Part shown: positions 6,999 to 15,880 of the stretch, piece after piece
How the letters are laid out: each line of letters starts with the position of its first letter
Position numbering within the stretch: the first letter of the stretch is position 1
DNA from: Algihabitans sp965233705
Lineage (GTDB): Bacteria > Pseudomonadota > Alphaproteobacteria > Kiloniellales > DSM-21159
Assembly: GCA_965233705.1 (NCBI GenBank)
Contig: CBDDTF010000003.1
Span: 930,001 to 994,000 of the forward strand
Length of the DNA: 64,000 nucleotides
Reading direction: 5' to 3'
Made by a program: the position numbers and the translations under genes
Notes under the pieces: generated by a model
Seen by the model: the letters and a program-made list of their open reading frames with translations, nothing else
What the model was told of the DNA's origin: nothing
The model's database searches: none

Positions 6999-8753
6999 TC
7001 AGCGCATCTCCGTGACGGGCTCGACGCCCATGACGGCCAGGCCCGAGGCGATGGTCAGCGCCAGCGCCTTGACCAGCGCCAGGCGCGCGGCGGTCACCTC
7101 GGGATCGTCCGCGAGCAGGAAGCGCAGGCTGGCGTCGTCCTTGCCCTTGGTCCAGAGGCCGTGGAAGCCGGCGGCCAGATCGTAGAGATAGAAGGCCACG
7201 CGGTGCGGCTCCGAGGCGACGGCCGCCTGCTCGACCACACGCGGCCAGTTGGCCATCTGCTTGATTAACGCCAGCTCGGCGGAGTCGGTCAAACGCTCCA
7301 GCGGCACCGCGGCCAGAGCCTCGGCGTCCTGCGGCAGCTCGGCGAACTCGGCGGCCGCGTGGCGCAGCACCGAATGGGCGCGGGCGTGGGCGTACTGGAC
7401 GTAGAACACCGGGTTGTCGCGCGACTGCTCCAGCACCTTGTCCAGGTCGAAGTCGAGCTGCGCGTCGGCCTTGCGCGTCAGCATGATGAAGCGGACCACG
7501 TCCTTGCCGACCTCGTCGATCAGCTCGCGCAGGGTGACGAAGCTGCCGGAGCGTTTCGACATCTTCATCTCGACGCCGCCCTTGGACAGCTTGACGAGCT
7601 GGCAGAGCACCACCTCCAGCCGCGCCTGCTCCTCGGTCAGCGCCTTCACCGCGGCCTGCATGCGCTTGACGTAGCCGCCGTGGTCGGCGCCCCAGACGTC
7701 GATCTGCCGGGCGAAGCCGCGGCGATACTTGTCCAGGTGATAGGCCATGTCGTTGGCGAAGTAGGTCCAGGTCCCGTCGGACTTCTTCAGCGGCCGGTCG
7801 ACGTCGTCGCCGAACGCCGTGGCCTTGAACAGGGTCTGGGGCCGCGGCTCCCAATCCTCCGGCGTCTTGCCCTTGGGCGGCTCCAGCACGCCGACGTAGA
7901 GCAGACCGCGCGCCTCCAGGGTGCGGAAGACCTCGTCGACCGCGCCGGACTCGACGAGGCTGCGCTCGGAGGAGAAGACCGCCTGGTCGACGCCGAGCGC
8001 GTGCAGGTCCGCCTTGATCACCTCCAGCAGGTGGTCGGTGGCGAAGCGGCGCACCTCGGGCAGCCAGTCTTCCTCCGGCCGGTTCAGCCAGGTGTCGCCG
8101 TCGCGCGCGGCCAGGGCGCGACCCACGTCGCGCAGGTAGGCGCCGGGATACATGCCCGGCGGGATCTCGCCGATTTCCTCGCCCAGGGCCTCGCGGTAGC
8201 GCAGATGCGCCGAGCGCGCCAGGGTGTCCACCTGGGTGCCGGCGTCGTTGATGTAGTACTCGCGAGTGACCGCGAAACCGGCCTTTTCCAGCAGGCCGGC
8301 CAGGGCATCGCCGACCACCGCGCCGCGGGCATGGCCGACGGTCAGCGGGCCGGTGGGATTGGCCGAGACGTACTCGACGTTGACCTTGCGCCCCTGCCCC
8401 AGCTCGGAGGCGCCGTAGTCCGTGCCGGCCTGCAGCACGTCGCGCAGCCGCTCGCGCCAGAAGCCGGCGGCGAGACGCAGGTTGATGAAGCCCGGCCCGG
8501 CGACCGCCACCGCCTCCACCGCCGGCTGCTCGCCCAGCAGCGCCGCCAGCGCCTCGGCCAGGTCGCGCGGCTTGCGGCCGGCCTGCTTGGCCAGGACCAT
8601 CGCGGCGTTGGTCGAGAGGTCGCCGTGCTCCGGGTCGCGCGGCGGCTCCACCGTGACCTTGGAGGTGTCCAGCCCGGCCGGGATCGTCCCGGCGGCGCTG
8701 AGGGTGGCGAGGGCGGTCTCGACGACGCCGAGGAAGTGGGTGAAGACGTTCAT
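6999..8753 (-). CDS. argS: Arginyl-tRNA synthetase
   Basis: ArgS charges tRNA-Arg with arginine. The 584-residue product begins MNVFTHFLGVVETALATL, has the class I HIGH-type motif in ANPTGPLTVGHARGA (about 125-139) and a KMSKRSG signature (about 370-376), then the helical anticodon-binding end. The reading frame stays open upstream, but the ATG at 8753 gives the normal ArgS N-terminus. It is followed after 13 bases by the SPOR gene. Confidence 0.96.
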   Translation of the reverse strand: MNVFTHFLGVVETALATLSAAGTIPAGLDTSKVTVEPPRDPEHGDLSTNAAMVLAKQAGRKPRDLAEALAALLGEQPAVEAVAVAGPGFINLRLAAGFWRERLRDVLQAGTDYGASELGQGRKVNVEYVSANPTGPLTVGHARGAVVGDALAGLLEKAGFAVTREYYINDAGTQVDTLARSAHLRYREALGEEIGEIPPGMYPGAYLRDVGRALAARDGDTWLNRPEEDWLPEVRRFATDHLLEVIKADLHALGVDQAVFSSERSLVESGAVDEVFRTLEARGLLYVGVLEPPKGKTPEDWEPRPQTLFKATAFGDDVDRPLKKSDGTWTYFANDMAYHLDKYRRGFARQIDVWGADHGGYVKRMQAAVKALTEEQARLEVVLCQLVKLSKGGVEMKMSKRSGSFVTLRELIDEVGKDVVRFIMLTRKADAQLDFDLDKVLEQSRDNPVFYVQYAHARAHSVLRHAAAEFAELPQDAEALAAVPLERLTDSAELALIKQMANWPRVVEQAAVASEPHRVAFYLYDLAAGFHGLWTKGKDDASLRFLLADDPEVTAARLALVKALALTIASGLAVMGVEPVTEMR

Positions 8754-8790
8754 GGTCGCTTGATCTGTGTGTACTCGGGTTTGGCGGCTC

Positions 8791-8804
8791 GGGGCCCGGG
8801 CCCC
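8791..8804. repeat. 14-bp perfect palindrome between dgt and argS
   Basis: GGGGCCCGGGCCCC is self-complementary and sits inside a slightly larger imperfect hairpin (about 8785-8822) in the 86-base gap between dgt and argS. No T-run follows on the minus strand, so a terminator role is not clear. Confidence 0.5.
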
Positions 8805-8839
8805 GGGCCCAAAGAGGCCGCCAGGCCCGGAGGAAGCGG

Positions 8840-10009
8840 TCAGGACAGCGCGTAGGGGTCGAAGACCTTGCGGTGGGCCTCCAGGGCGTAGCGGTCGGTC
8901 ATGCCGGCGATGTAGTCGGCCACCACGCGCGCGCGCCGGGCCTCGTCGCCGGTCGCCTCGGCGCGGCGGCGCCAGGCTTCGGGCAGGGTGTTCGGCTCGG
9001 CCAGGAACAGCGCGAAGAGCTCCGAGACCACCCGCCGCGCCTTCGAGGTCTGGCGGTTGACCAGATAGTGCCGATACATCCGGGTAAACAGGAAGTCCCG
9101 CAGGACGCGGTCGTTCTGGCGCATCGCCTCGGAAAAGGCAACCACCGGGCGGCCGGCGGCGCGGATGTCGTCGGCGCTGGAGGGGGCCAGGTCCGCCAGC
9201 CGGCGGCGCGTCTCGCCGACCAGGTCCTCGACCATCAGGTTGATCAGCCGCCGGATCGTCTCGTGGACCCAACGCCCCGGCTCAAGCCCGGGGTGCTGCG
9301 CCTGCACGGCGCGGAACACCGGCCCGACCGGCGGGATGTCCAGCAGGTCCTCGATCCGGAACAGCCCGGCGCGCAGGCCGTCGTCGATGTCGTGGTTGTT
9401 GTAGGCGATGTCGTCGGCCAGCGCCGCCACCTGGGCCTCGGCGCTTGGCCAGCCCGCCAGCTCCAGATCCCAGCGCGCGCAGAAGGCGGCCAGATAGGGC
9501 CGCGGCGCGGCGACCGGGCCGTTGTGCTTGACCACGCCCTCCAGGCCTTCCCAGGTCAGGTTCAGGCCGTCGAAGTCGGCGTAGCGCGCCTCCAGCTCGG
9601 TCAGGATGCGGAAGGTCTGCTCGTTGTGGTCGAAGCCGCCGTAGGGCGCCATCGCGGCGTCCAGCGCGTCCTCGCCGGCATGGCCGAAGGGCGTGTGGCC
9701 CAGGTCGTGGGCCAGTGCCACCGCCTCGGCCAGGTCCTCGTTGAGGCCGAGTTGGCGCGAGATGGAGCGCGCGATCTGCGCCACCTCCAGGGAGTGGGTC
9801 AGGCGCGTGCGGTAGTAGTCGCCCTCGTGGTAGACGAAGACCTGCGTCTTGTACTGCAGCTTGCGGAAGGCGCCGGAATGCACGATGCGGTCCCGGTCGC
9901 GCTGAAACGGCGTGCGGGTCGGACTCTCGGGTTCGGCCAGCAGCCGGCCGCGGCTGGCCGCGGGGTCGCAGGCATAGGTGGCGGGGCTGGACGGGGCGGG
10001 CGCGCTCAT
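8840..10009 (-). CDS. dgt: Deoxyguanosinetriphosphate triphosphohydrolase-like protein
   Basis: This is an HD-domain dNTP triphosphohydrolase of the Dgt family, which splits dNTPs to nucleoside and tripolyphosphate. Metal ligands of the HD domain are visible: His72 in RLTHSLEV, His101-Asp102 in AHDLGHTPFGH, and a later Asp in LADDIAYNNHD. The length (389 residues) fits the shorter bacterial Dgt-like proteins. It is divergent from erpA, an arrangement common in alphaproteobacteria, and lies upstream of argS on the same strand. Confidence 0.93.
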   Translation of the reverse strand: MSAPAPSSPATYACDPAASRGRLLAEPESPTRTPFQRDRDRIVHSGAFRKLQYKTQVFVYHEGDYYRTRLTHSLEVAQIARSISRQLGLNEDLAEAVALAHDLGHTPFGHAGEDALDAAMAPYGGFDHNEQTFRILTELEARYADFDGLNLTWEGLEGVVKHNGPVAAPRPYLAAFCARWDLELAGWPSAEAQVAALADDIAYNNHDIDDGLRAGLFRIEDLLDIPPVGPVFRAVQAQHPGLEPGRWVHETIRRLINLMVEDLVGETRRRLADLAPSSADDIRAAGRPVVAFSEAMRQNDRVLRDFLFTRMYRHYLVNRQTSKARRVVSELFALFLAEPNTLPEAWRRRAEATGDEARRARVVADYIAGMTDRYALEAHRKVFDPYALS

Positions 10010-10107
10010 GGCGCCAAGCCCTACCCTACCCGCCCGGCGCGGGCAATCGCGGCCTGCGCGGAACAGGCGTTTGGCCGGGCGGCCGGGACCCGAACCGCCG
10101 CGAGGGC

Positions 10108-10136
10108 TTGGACAGCGCCGGCCTCTCGCCTACCTT
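10108..10136 (+). promoter_or_regulatory. Candidate erpA promoter
   Basis: TTGGAC (10108-10113) and TACCTT (10131-10136) are separated by 17 bases, about 33 bases before the erpA ATG. The hexamers match the sigma-70 consensus only partly, so this is a candidate. Confidence 0.4.
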
Positions 10137-10168
10137 GTCGGGGGAAACCTGAGCCTGGGACTCGGAAG

Positions 10169-10519
10169 ATGAGCGACGTGACCACTGCCGACTTCATGAT
10201 CTCCCCCAACGCGGCCAAGCGGATCAGCCTGCTGGCGGCGCAGGAGGCGCAGCCCGACACCATGCTGCGGGTCTCCGTCTCGGGCGGCGGCTGCTCCGGC
10301 TTCCAGTACGGCTTCGACTTCGACACCGCGATCAATCCGGACGACCGCGTGTTCGAACGCGACGGCGCCAAGGTGGTGATCGACGAGACCTCGCTGGAGC
10401 TGCTGGCCGGCAGCCAGATCGACTTCGTCGAGGACCTGATGGGCAGCTACTTCAAGGTCGAGAACCCGCAGGCCGAGTCCGCCTGCGGCTGCGGGTCGTC
10501 CTTCTCGATCGCCCTTTAG
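10169..10519 (+). CDS. erpA: A-type iron-sulfur cluster carrier (ErpA/IscA family)
   Basis: A-type carriers accept Fe-S clusters and pass them to target enzymes. The 116-residue product has the three conserved cysteines: Cys42 in GGGCSGFQYGF and Cys106/Cys108 in ESACGCGSSF. The ATG at 10169 follows GGAAG and gives the normal length; the frame is open far upstream only as an antisense shadow of dgt. It has its own promoter candidate and a strong terminator and is probably monocistronic. Confidence 0.95.
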   Translation: MSDVTTADFMISPNAAKRISLLAAQEAQPDTMLRVSVSGGGCSGFQYGFDFDTAINPDDRVFERDGAKVVIDETSLELLAGSQIDFVEDLMGSYFKVENPQAESACGCGSSFSIAL

Positions 10520-10559
10520 GGCGCGATTGCCCCTCACGGGGCGCCGCCGCACCTGCTAG

Positions 10560-10595
10560 AACGGCCCCAGCGCTGCGTGGGGCCGTTCGCGTTTT
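10560..10595 (+). terminator. Rho-independent terminator after erpA
   Basis: A perfect 10-bp stem, AACGGCCCCA (10560-10569) with TGGGGCCGTT (10578-10587), has an 8-base loop and is followed by CGCG and four T residues (10592-10595). It lies 40 bases after the erpA stop. Confidence 0.75.
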
Positions 10596-10658
10596 GCGGC
10601 CCTGCCGCACCGCTTGTCCACGCCCCTGCCAAGAGTCCAACGAGGTCGCCCCAACGTC

Positions 10659-11435
10659 ATGGTCAAGATCGCGAGCTGGAACGTCAATTCGATCAAGACG
10701 CGCCTGGAGGCGGTGCTCGCGTGGCTCGACGCGGCGGCGCCCGACGTGCTGCTGCTGCAGGAGCTGAAGTGCCAGACCGGCGACTTCCCGGCCATGGAGT
10801 TTAAGGCGCGCGGCTACGAGAGTCGGGCCCTGGGGCAGAAGAGCTACAACGGCGTGGCGATCGTCTCGCGCGATGAGATCGCCGATCCGCTGGAGGGCCT
10901 GCCGGGCGATCCGGACGACACCCAGGCCCGCTACCTGGAGGCCACGACCTGCGGCCTGCGCGTCGCCTCCATCTACCTGCCCAACGGCAATCCGGTGAGC
11001 ACCGGGAAGTTCAGCTACAAGCTGGCCTGGATGGAGCGGCTGGCGGCCCATACCCACGGACTGCTGGCGCAGGAGGCGACGGTGGTGCTGGGCGGCGACT
11101 ACAACGTCATCCCCGAGCCGGTCGACTGCCACGACCCGCCCGTCTGGAGCGGCGACGCGCTGTTCCAGCCGGAGTCGCGCGCGGCCTTCCGCCGCCTGCT
11201 GCACCAGGGCTACACCGACGCCTTTCGCGCCCTGCATGGGGCGCAGCGCGGCGCCTACACCTTCTGGGACTACCAGGGCGGCGCCTGGCAGGGCGACGAG
11301 GGCATCCGGATCGACCACCTGCTGCTCAGCCCGCAGGCGGCCGACCGGCTGGAGGCCTGCGAGATCGACCGCGGTCCGCGCGGCAAGGACAAGCCCAGCG
11401 ACCACACGCCCATCTGGTGCAGCCTGAGGGAGTGA
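10659..11435 (+). CDS. xthA: Exodeoxyribonuclease III
   Basis: XthA is an AP endonuclease and 3'-5' exonuclease of base-excision repair. The 258-residue protein starts MVKIASWNVNSIK with the family Asn, has the catalytic Glu35 in LLQELKC, the GGDYNVIP active-site segment and the C-terminal IDHLL and SDHTPIW motifs. The ATG at 10659 is preferred over an in-frame ATG 15 codons upstream because the protein family begins at this point. It is followed after 10 bases by a rhomboid gene. Confidence 0.95.
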   Translation: MVKIASWNVNSIKTRLEAVLAWLDAAAPDVLLLQELKCQTGDFPAMEFKARGYESRALGQKSYNGVAIVSRDEIADPLEGLPGDPDDTQARYLEATTCGLRVASIYLPNGNPVSTGKFSYKLAWMERLAAHTHGLLAQEATVVLGGDYNVIPEPVDCHDPPVWSGDALFQPESRAAFRRLLHQGYTDAFRALHGAQRGAYTFWDYQGGAWQGDEGIRIDHLLLSPQAADRLEACEIDRGPRGKDKPSDHTPIWCSLRE

Positions 11436-11445
11436 CGCCGCGCCC

Positions 11446-12201
11446 ATGCCGTTCCTGCCGCTCTACGACAACAACCCGCGGATCTGGATCAAGGCGCCCT
11501 ACGTCACCTGGGGGCTGATCGCCCTCAACGTGATCGGGTTCCTGCTTCAGCTCGAGGGCGGAACGCGGCAGTTCCAGGCAATGGTCTACGGCTACGGCTT
11601 CATCCCGGCGGTGCTCAGCGGCGCCGCCGAGCTGCCGCCCTGGCTGGCCTCGGCGCCGCCGCTGCTGACCCTGGTGACCAGCCAGTTCCTGCACGGGGAC
11701 CTGCTGCACCTGGGCTTCAACATGCTGTTTCTCTTCATCTTCGCCGACAACATCGAGGACGCGCTGGGGCACGGCCGCTTCCTGGCCTTCTACCTGCTCT
11801 GCGGGGTCGCCGCGGGACTGGCCCACTTCGCCTTCAACTTCGCCTCCGAGGTGCCGGTGGTCGGCGCCTCGGGCGCCATCTCCGGCGTGCTGGGGGCCTA
11901 CCTGCTGCTCTACCCGCGCGCCTGGGTGATCACGCCGGTGGTCTTCATCCCGCTGATGGTGCCCGCCGGCCTGGCCCTGCTCGTCTGGTTCGGCTTCCAA
12001 CTGCTCAACGTCTTCGAGGGCGATACCGCCAGCAACGTCGCCTGGTGGGCGCACATCGGCGGCTTCGTCACCGGCCTGGCGCTGGCCGGGCCGCTGCGCC
12101 GGCCGATGGTGCCGCTGTTCGGTGGCCAGCCGCCGCCGCGCAACCTGCGGCTCAACCGGACCGGCGCCTGGCGGCGGCGGCGCGGCGGACCCTGGACCTA
12201 G
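11446..12201 (+). CDS. Rhomboid family intramembrane serine protease
   Basis: Rhomboids cleave transmembrane substrates inside the membrane. The 251-residue protein has six hydrophobic segments, the catalytic Ser142 in VGASGAISG and catalytic His203 in WWAHIGGF. The conserved HLGFNMLFLFIFADNIED stretch lies near 88-105. The C-terminus is basic (GAWRRRRGG). Its substrate cannot be told from the sequence. It probably shares a transcript with xthA. Confidence 0.93.
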   Translation: MPFLPLYDNNPRIWIKAPYVTWGLIALNVIGFLLQLEGGTRQFQAMVYGYGFIPAVLSGAAELPPWLASAPPLLTLVTSQFLHGDLLHLGFNMLFLFIFADNIEDALGHGRFLAFYLLCGVAAGLAHFAFNFASEVPVVGASGAISGVLGAYLLLYPRAWVITPVVFIPLMVPAGLALLVWFGFQLLNVFEGDTASNVAWWAHIGGFVTGLALAGPLRRPMVPLFGGQPPPRNLRLNRTGAWRRRRGGPWT

Positions 12202-12204
12202 AGC

Positions 12205-12241
12205 GACGGGCCCGCCCGTCTGGACTCGCCTCGGCAAGTCC
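12205..12241 (+). other. Paired hairpins after the rhomboid gene
   Basis: GACGGG (12205-12210) pairs with CCCGTC (12215-12220) around CCCG, and GGACTCGCC (12222-12230) pairs imperfectly with GGCAAGTCC (12233-12241). They sit just after the rhomboid stop. No T-run follows, so this is only a possible terminator or mRNA end. Confidence 0.4.
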
Positions 12242-12294
12242 GTCGAACACAGGACGCCGGCTCGAGGTCGGCACGGCAGGGGAAAAGCGCAGCG

Positions 12295-13596
12295 ATGACC
12301 AGCGAGGTGGATCTTATCGTGGTCGGCGCCGGGGCGGCCGGGCTGGCGGCGGCCCGGCGGGCGCGGGCGGCCGGCGCCCGCGTGGCGCTGCTGGAGGCGG
12401 CCGAGCGGATCGGCGGGCGCGCGCACACGCGGCGCACGCCGGGCGGTCACCCCTGGGACGCCGGTGCCCATTGGCTGCACCAGGTCACGCGCAATCCCTT
12501 CGTCGCCTATGCCGACGCCACCGGCCGGGCCTACGCGCCCCGCTTCGCCGGCTACCGGGTCTGGGGGGCCGAGGGCTGGTGGGGCGAGGCCGAGCGCACG
12601 GCCTGGGAGACCTGGCAGGACGCGGCCTGGGGCGCCATCGACGCGCTGGCCGCGCGCGGGGGCGAGGCCGCCTGCGCCGAGGCGCTGCCCCCCGATGCGC
12701 GCTGGCGCGCGCTGTTCCGGCCGCTGTTCGCCGGCATGGTCGGCGTGCCGCCGGAGATCATGTCCGTGCAGGACTACGCCCGCAGCGCCGAGAGCCCGGA
12801 GAACTGGCCGCTGGCCGACGGCTACGGCGCCTTGCTGGCGGCCTGGGGCGCGGAGGTGCCGGTCGAGCTGGCCACACCGGTGCAGCGCATCGACACGCGC
12901 GGGCCCGGCGTCGCGGTGGAGACGCCGCGCGGCCGGCTGAGGGGCCGCGCCCTGGTCTGCGCCCTGCCCCTGGGCGTGCTACAGGCCGGCCTGGTCGGCT
13001 TCACCCCGGCCCTGCCGGCGGCCGTGGCCGAGGCGGTGCAGGCGCTGCATCCGGGCCTGGCCAATAAGGTCGCCTTCGAGGTCGATCCCGACCTGCTGGC
13101 GGACTTTCCGGCGACCAGCTTCCTGGCCTTCGACGAGGGGCCGGAGACCCTGCGCTTCCAGGTGCGGCCCTTCGGTCGGCCGCTGCTGATCGGCTACCTG
13201 AGCGGCGAGACGGCGGAGACCCTGGAGACCGAGGGACCGCAGGCCATGGCCGCCTTTGCGCGCGCACGGCTGGCCCGGGTCTTCGGCGGCGCCGCCGTCC
13301 GGGCCGAACGGGCGGTGCAGACCACCGCCTGGCTGCATCATCCGCTCAGCCGCGGCACCTACTCCTGCGCCCCGCCGGGCCGCTCCGGCGCCCGTGATCT
13401 GCTGCAGGAGCCGGTCGACCCGCGGCTGGTGCTGGCCGGCGAGTACGCCCACGACTGGGCCTACGGCACGGTGCACGGCGCCCGCCTGAGCGGCGAGCGC
13501 GCGGCCGGACAGGCCCTGGCCGCGCTCGGTTTCCCTCCGGCCGAGGGACCCGAGGAGGCCGAGGTCAGGCCGCCTGCGGCGGCCCCATCGGCATGA
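12295..13596 (+). CDS. FAD-dependent amine oxidase family protein
   Basis: The 433-residue protein has an N-terminal dinucleotide-binding motif VVGAGAAGLAAARRA (about 8-22), the flavin motif ERIGGRAHTR (about 40-49) and a C-terminal FAD-contact region LAGEYAHDWAYGTVHGA, as in monoamine/polyamine oxidases. No signal peptide is visible, so it is probably cytoplasmic. The amine substrate is unknown. Its 3' end overlaps the convergent mlrC-like gene by 32 bases. Confidence 0.88.
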   Translation: MTSEVDLIVVGAGAAGLAAARRARAAGARVALLEAAERIGGRAHTRRTPGGHPWDAGAHWLHQVTRNPFVAYADATGRAYAPRFAGYRVWGAEGWWGEAERTAWETWQDAAWGAIDALAARGGEAACAEALPPDARWRALFRPLFAGMVGVPPEIMSVQDYARSAESPENWPLADGYGALLAAWGAEVPVELATPVQRIDTRGPGVAVETPRGRLRGRALVCALPLGVLQAGLVGFTPALPAAVAEAVQALHPGLANKVAFEVDPDLLADFPATSFLAFDEGPETLRFQVRPFGRPLLIGYLSGETAETLETEGPQAMAAFARARLARVFGGAAVRAERAVQTTAWLHHPLSRGTYSCAPPGRSGARDLLQEPVDPRLVLAGEYAHDWAYGTVHGARLSGERAAGQALAALGFPPAEGPEEAEVRPPAAAPSA

Positions 13597-15070
13597 GGCG
13601 GATGCCCGGGCGCAGGTTGCGGTAGGTCAGCGCCAGGTGGTCGACCGGGTTCGGCCCCGGCGCGGCGGCCACCACCACCTCGCTGGCGATCGGCTGGAAG
13701 TCGGCGCGGAAGTGCACCGAGGACTTGACCGCGACGAGGCGCCGGGACTCCGGCTCGACGCCGAGGTGGCGGAACATGTCGCGGTCGGCGGCCTGGGCCT
13801 TCTTGCAGCCGACCACCACCTCGACGCCGCCGATTTCCAGCAGCGCCATCGGGCCCAGGCGCATGCGCGCGCCGCGGTAGAAGGGGCCGGTGCAGGTGAA
13901 GACGCCGTCGCCGACCCGCTTGACCCTGTAAGTGCCGCGCAGCGGCGCGTGGCCCGGCAGGCCCGAGTGGGCGCCCAGCGCCAGCTCCAGCCGGGCGCCC
14001 TCGCCCGCCTCGGCGGCGCGGCGCGCGTTGTCGGGATCGAACAGCACGCCGATTACCGCCTCCGGCGCGCGCTGGCGCACCAGCTCGGCCAGCAGGCCGA
14101 CCGTGTCGCCGTTGCCGCCGGCGCCGGGATTGTCCTGGGTGTCGGCCAGCACCACCGGGCCGTCGCCCTTGGCCGAGCGCTGAATGGCGTGGGCCACGGC
14201 CTGATCGGCCGGCAGGATGCGCCCGGCGAAGCCCGCTTCCTGCGCCGTGGCGGCCTCGTAGAGCGCGTCGGCCGCCCGCGCGGCCGCGTCCTGGCTCTCG
14301 CCGTAGGCCACCACGCTCGGCCCGGCGTGGTGGATGTCGGCCGGCGAGAAGCCGCAGGCGAAGGACAGGCTGGCGACGCCGCCGCCCTCCAGCCCCGGGA
14401 TCTGGCCGTAGAGGCTGCCGGCCGGCTCGATCAGGGTGCAGCCGCTGGTCAGGGGGATCAGGAAGGGAAGCTGGCGGTAGGCCTTGTGCCGCGGCCCCCG
14501 CCCCGGCCCGGCGTTCATGAACCGATGCAGCAGCCGCAGGGCGCGTGCGCCGGTCTCCGCCATGTCGACGTGCGGATAGGTGCGATAGATCACCAGGCCG
14601 TCGGCCAGCTCCACCATCTCCGGGGTGACGTTGGCGTGCAGGTCCAGGCTGACGACGATCGGCAGGTCCGGGCCCAGGCGGTCGCGCAGGCGGCGCAGCA
14701 GCTCGCCCTCGCCGTCCTGGTGCGCCTCGCTGACCATCGCGCCGTGCAGGTCGAGGTAGAGGCCGTCGAGGCCGCGCAGGGCGTCGAGGTCGGCGAAGAT
14801 CTGGCCGACGATCCGCTCGTAGGCGTCGACCGTCACCTTGTCGGAGGGCGTCGCGGCCGCCCAGGACAGCGGCTCGACCTGGTGGCCGAGGCTGCGGGCC
14901 TCCTCGATCGCGCCGGCGGCCGGCAGGTTGACGCCGCTCAGCGCCTCCAGCATTGCCGGCCCGCGCGACAGCGGCGGCCAGGCGCCGCCGTTGGCGAAGG
15001 CCGCGAAATCCGCCTTGGCGGGGGCGAAGGTGTTGGTTTCGTGCTGGAAGCCGGCCACGGCGATCTTCAT
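13565..15070 (-). CDS. M81 family metallopeptidase (MlrC-like)
   Basis: The 501-residue protein belongs to the MlrC/M81 family, named for microcystinase C; most members act on unknown small peptides. Family landmarks are FQHETNTFAP near the N-terminus, LDLHGAMVSE, VVSLDLHANVTPEM and YRTYPHVDMAETG, which include the predicted metal-binding Asp and His residues, plus DNPGAGGNGDT. The ATG at 15070 has AGGAGAG upstream; the frame runs on only as an antisense extension. It lies 38 bases after a PAP2 phosphatase gene but no functional link is obvious. Confidence 0.88.
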   Translation of the reverse strand: MKIAVAGFQHETNTFAPAKADFAAFANGGAWPPLSRGPAMLEALSGVNLPAAGAIEEARSLGHQVEPLSWAAATPSDKVTVDAYERIVGQIFADLDALRGLDGLYLDLHGAMVSEAHQDGEGELLRRLRDRLGPDLPIVVSLDLHANVTPEMVELADGLVIYRTYPHVDMAETGARALRLLHRFMNAGPGRGPRHKAYRQLPFLIPLTSGCTLIEPAGSLYGQIPGLEGGGVASLSFACGFSPADIHHAGPSVVAYGESQDAAARAADALYEAATAQEAGFAGRILPADQAVAHAIQRSAKGDGPVVLADTQDNPGAGGNGDTVGLLAELVRQRAPEAVIGVLFDPDNARRAAEAGEGARLELALGAHSGLPGHAPLRGTYRVKRVGDGVFTCTGPFYRGARMRLGPMALLEIGGVEVVVGCKKAQAADRDMFRHLGVEPESRRLVAVKSSVHFRADFQPIASEVVVAAAPGPNPVDHLALTYRNLRPGIRLMPMGPPQAA

Positions 15071-15108
15071 GTCGCTCTCCTCTGCGAACCAGGTCGAGGG
15101 CGGGCGGC

Positions 15109-15873
15109 TCAGGCGCGCGCCCCCGTCACGCGGATACGGGCATCCTGCCACAGGGACGCGAGCCAGCGCTTGGCCCGCAGACGGGCGAGGCGGCCGGGTG
15201 CCGCCAACCGCACCTTGCCGTCCCGGCCCCGGACGAAGACCCAGCCGCGCCGGGCGCAGGCGTCGCGCAGCCAGAGCGTGGTCACCACCGCGAGCGCGGC
15301 GCCGGCGATCACGTCGCTGACGTAGTGGGCGTTGACGGCGACCCGCGTGAAGCCCAGGCCGAAGCCGGCCAGGATCAGCGGCACGCGGTAGCGCGGCAGG
15401 AACAGGGCCAGCACCAGGCCCGCCGCCATCAGCGTGTTGGCGTGGCCGGAGGGAAAGGAGTGGAAATCGGGATCGAAGCTGATCGGCTGGAAGCCGTAGA
15501 CCTCCTGCCGCTCGAGCATGCGCGGCCGGGCGCGGCCGAACAGCACCTTGAACAGGTTGGTCACGATGCCCGAGCCGGCCACGGCGACGAAGAAGAACAG
15601 GCTGGCCTGGGCCCCCCAGCCGGTCAGTGCGCGCTTCATGCGGCCGATCGCGCCCCAGCGCCGCCAGCCCAGGTAGATCGCCAGCAGACCGCTGCCCCAC
15701 AGCCAGCCGTCGGACTTGCCGAGGTCGGTCAGCGCCTCGAACACGGCGTCGGCCGTCGGGCCCAGCTCCTGCATGGCCAGCGACACCGGGCGGTCGACGC
15801 TGACGATCAGCAGGGCGCAGACGGCCAGGACGTTGCCGAACAGCGGGGAGCGCCAAATAGGAGGACGGGACAT
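15109..15873 (-). CDS. PAP2-family membrane phosphatase
   Basis: This 254-residue integral membrane protein has all three PAP2 acid-phosphatase motifs: K-x6-R-P (Lys109 to Pro117), PSGH (141-144) and R-x5-H-x3-D (Arg177, His183, Asp187). Such enzymes remove phosphate from lipid A, undecaprenyl diphosphate or phospholipids at the periplasmic face. Its place seven bases after an ArnT-like transferase, in an operon with a polyprenyl-phosphate glycosyltransferase, favours a lipid A or carrier-lipid substrate, which is inference. The C-terminus is basic. Confidence 0.9.
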   Translation of the reverse strand: MSRPPIWRSPLFGNVLAVCALLIVSVDRPVSLAMQELGPTADAVFEALTDLGKSDGWLWGSGLLAIYLGWRRWGAIGRMKRALTGWGAQASLFFFVAVAGSGIVTNLFKVLFGRARPRMLERQEVYGFQPISFDPDFHSFPSGHANTLMAAGLVLALFLPRYRVPLILAGFGLGFTRVAVNAHYVSDVIAGAALAVVTTLWLRDACARRGWVFVRGRDGKVRLAAPGRLARLRAKRWLASLWQDARIRVTGARA

Positions 15874-15880
15874 AGTGGGA

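Noticed and set aside
12045..13067. Second plus-strand frame inside the amine oxidase gene
   Set aside because: It overlaps a gene with clear FAD motifs and has only Arg/Gly/Ala-rich composition.
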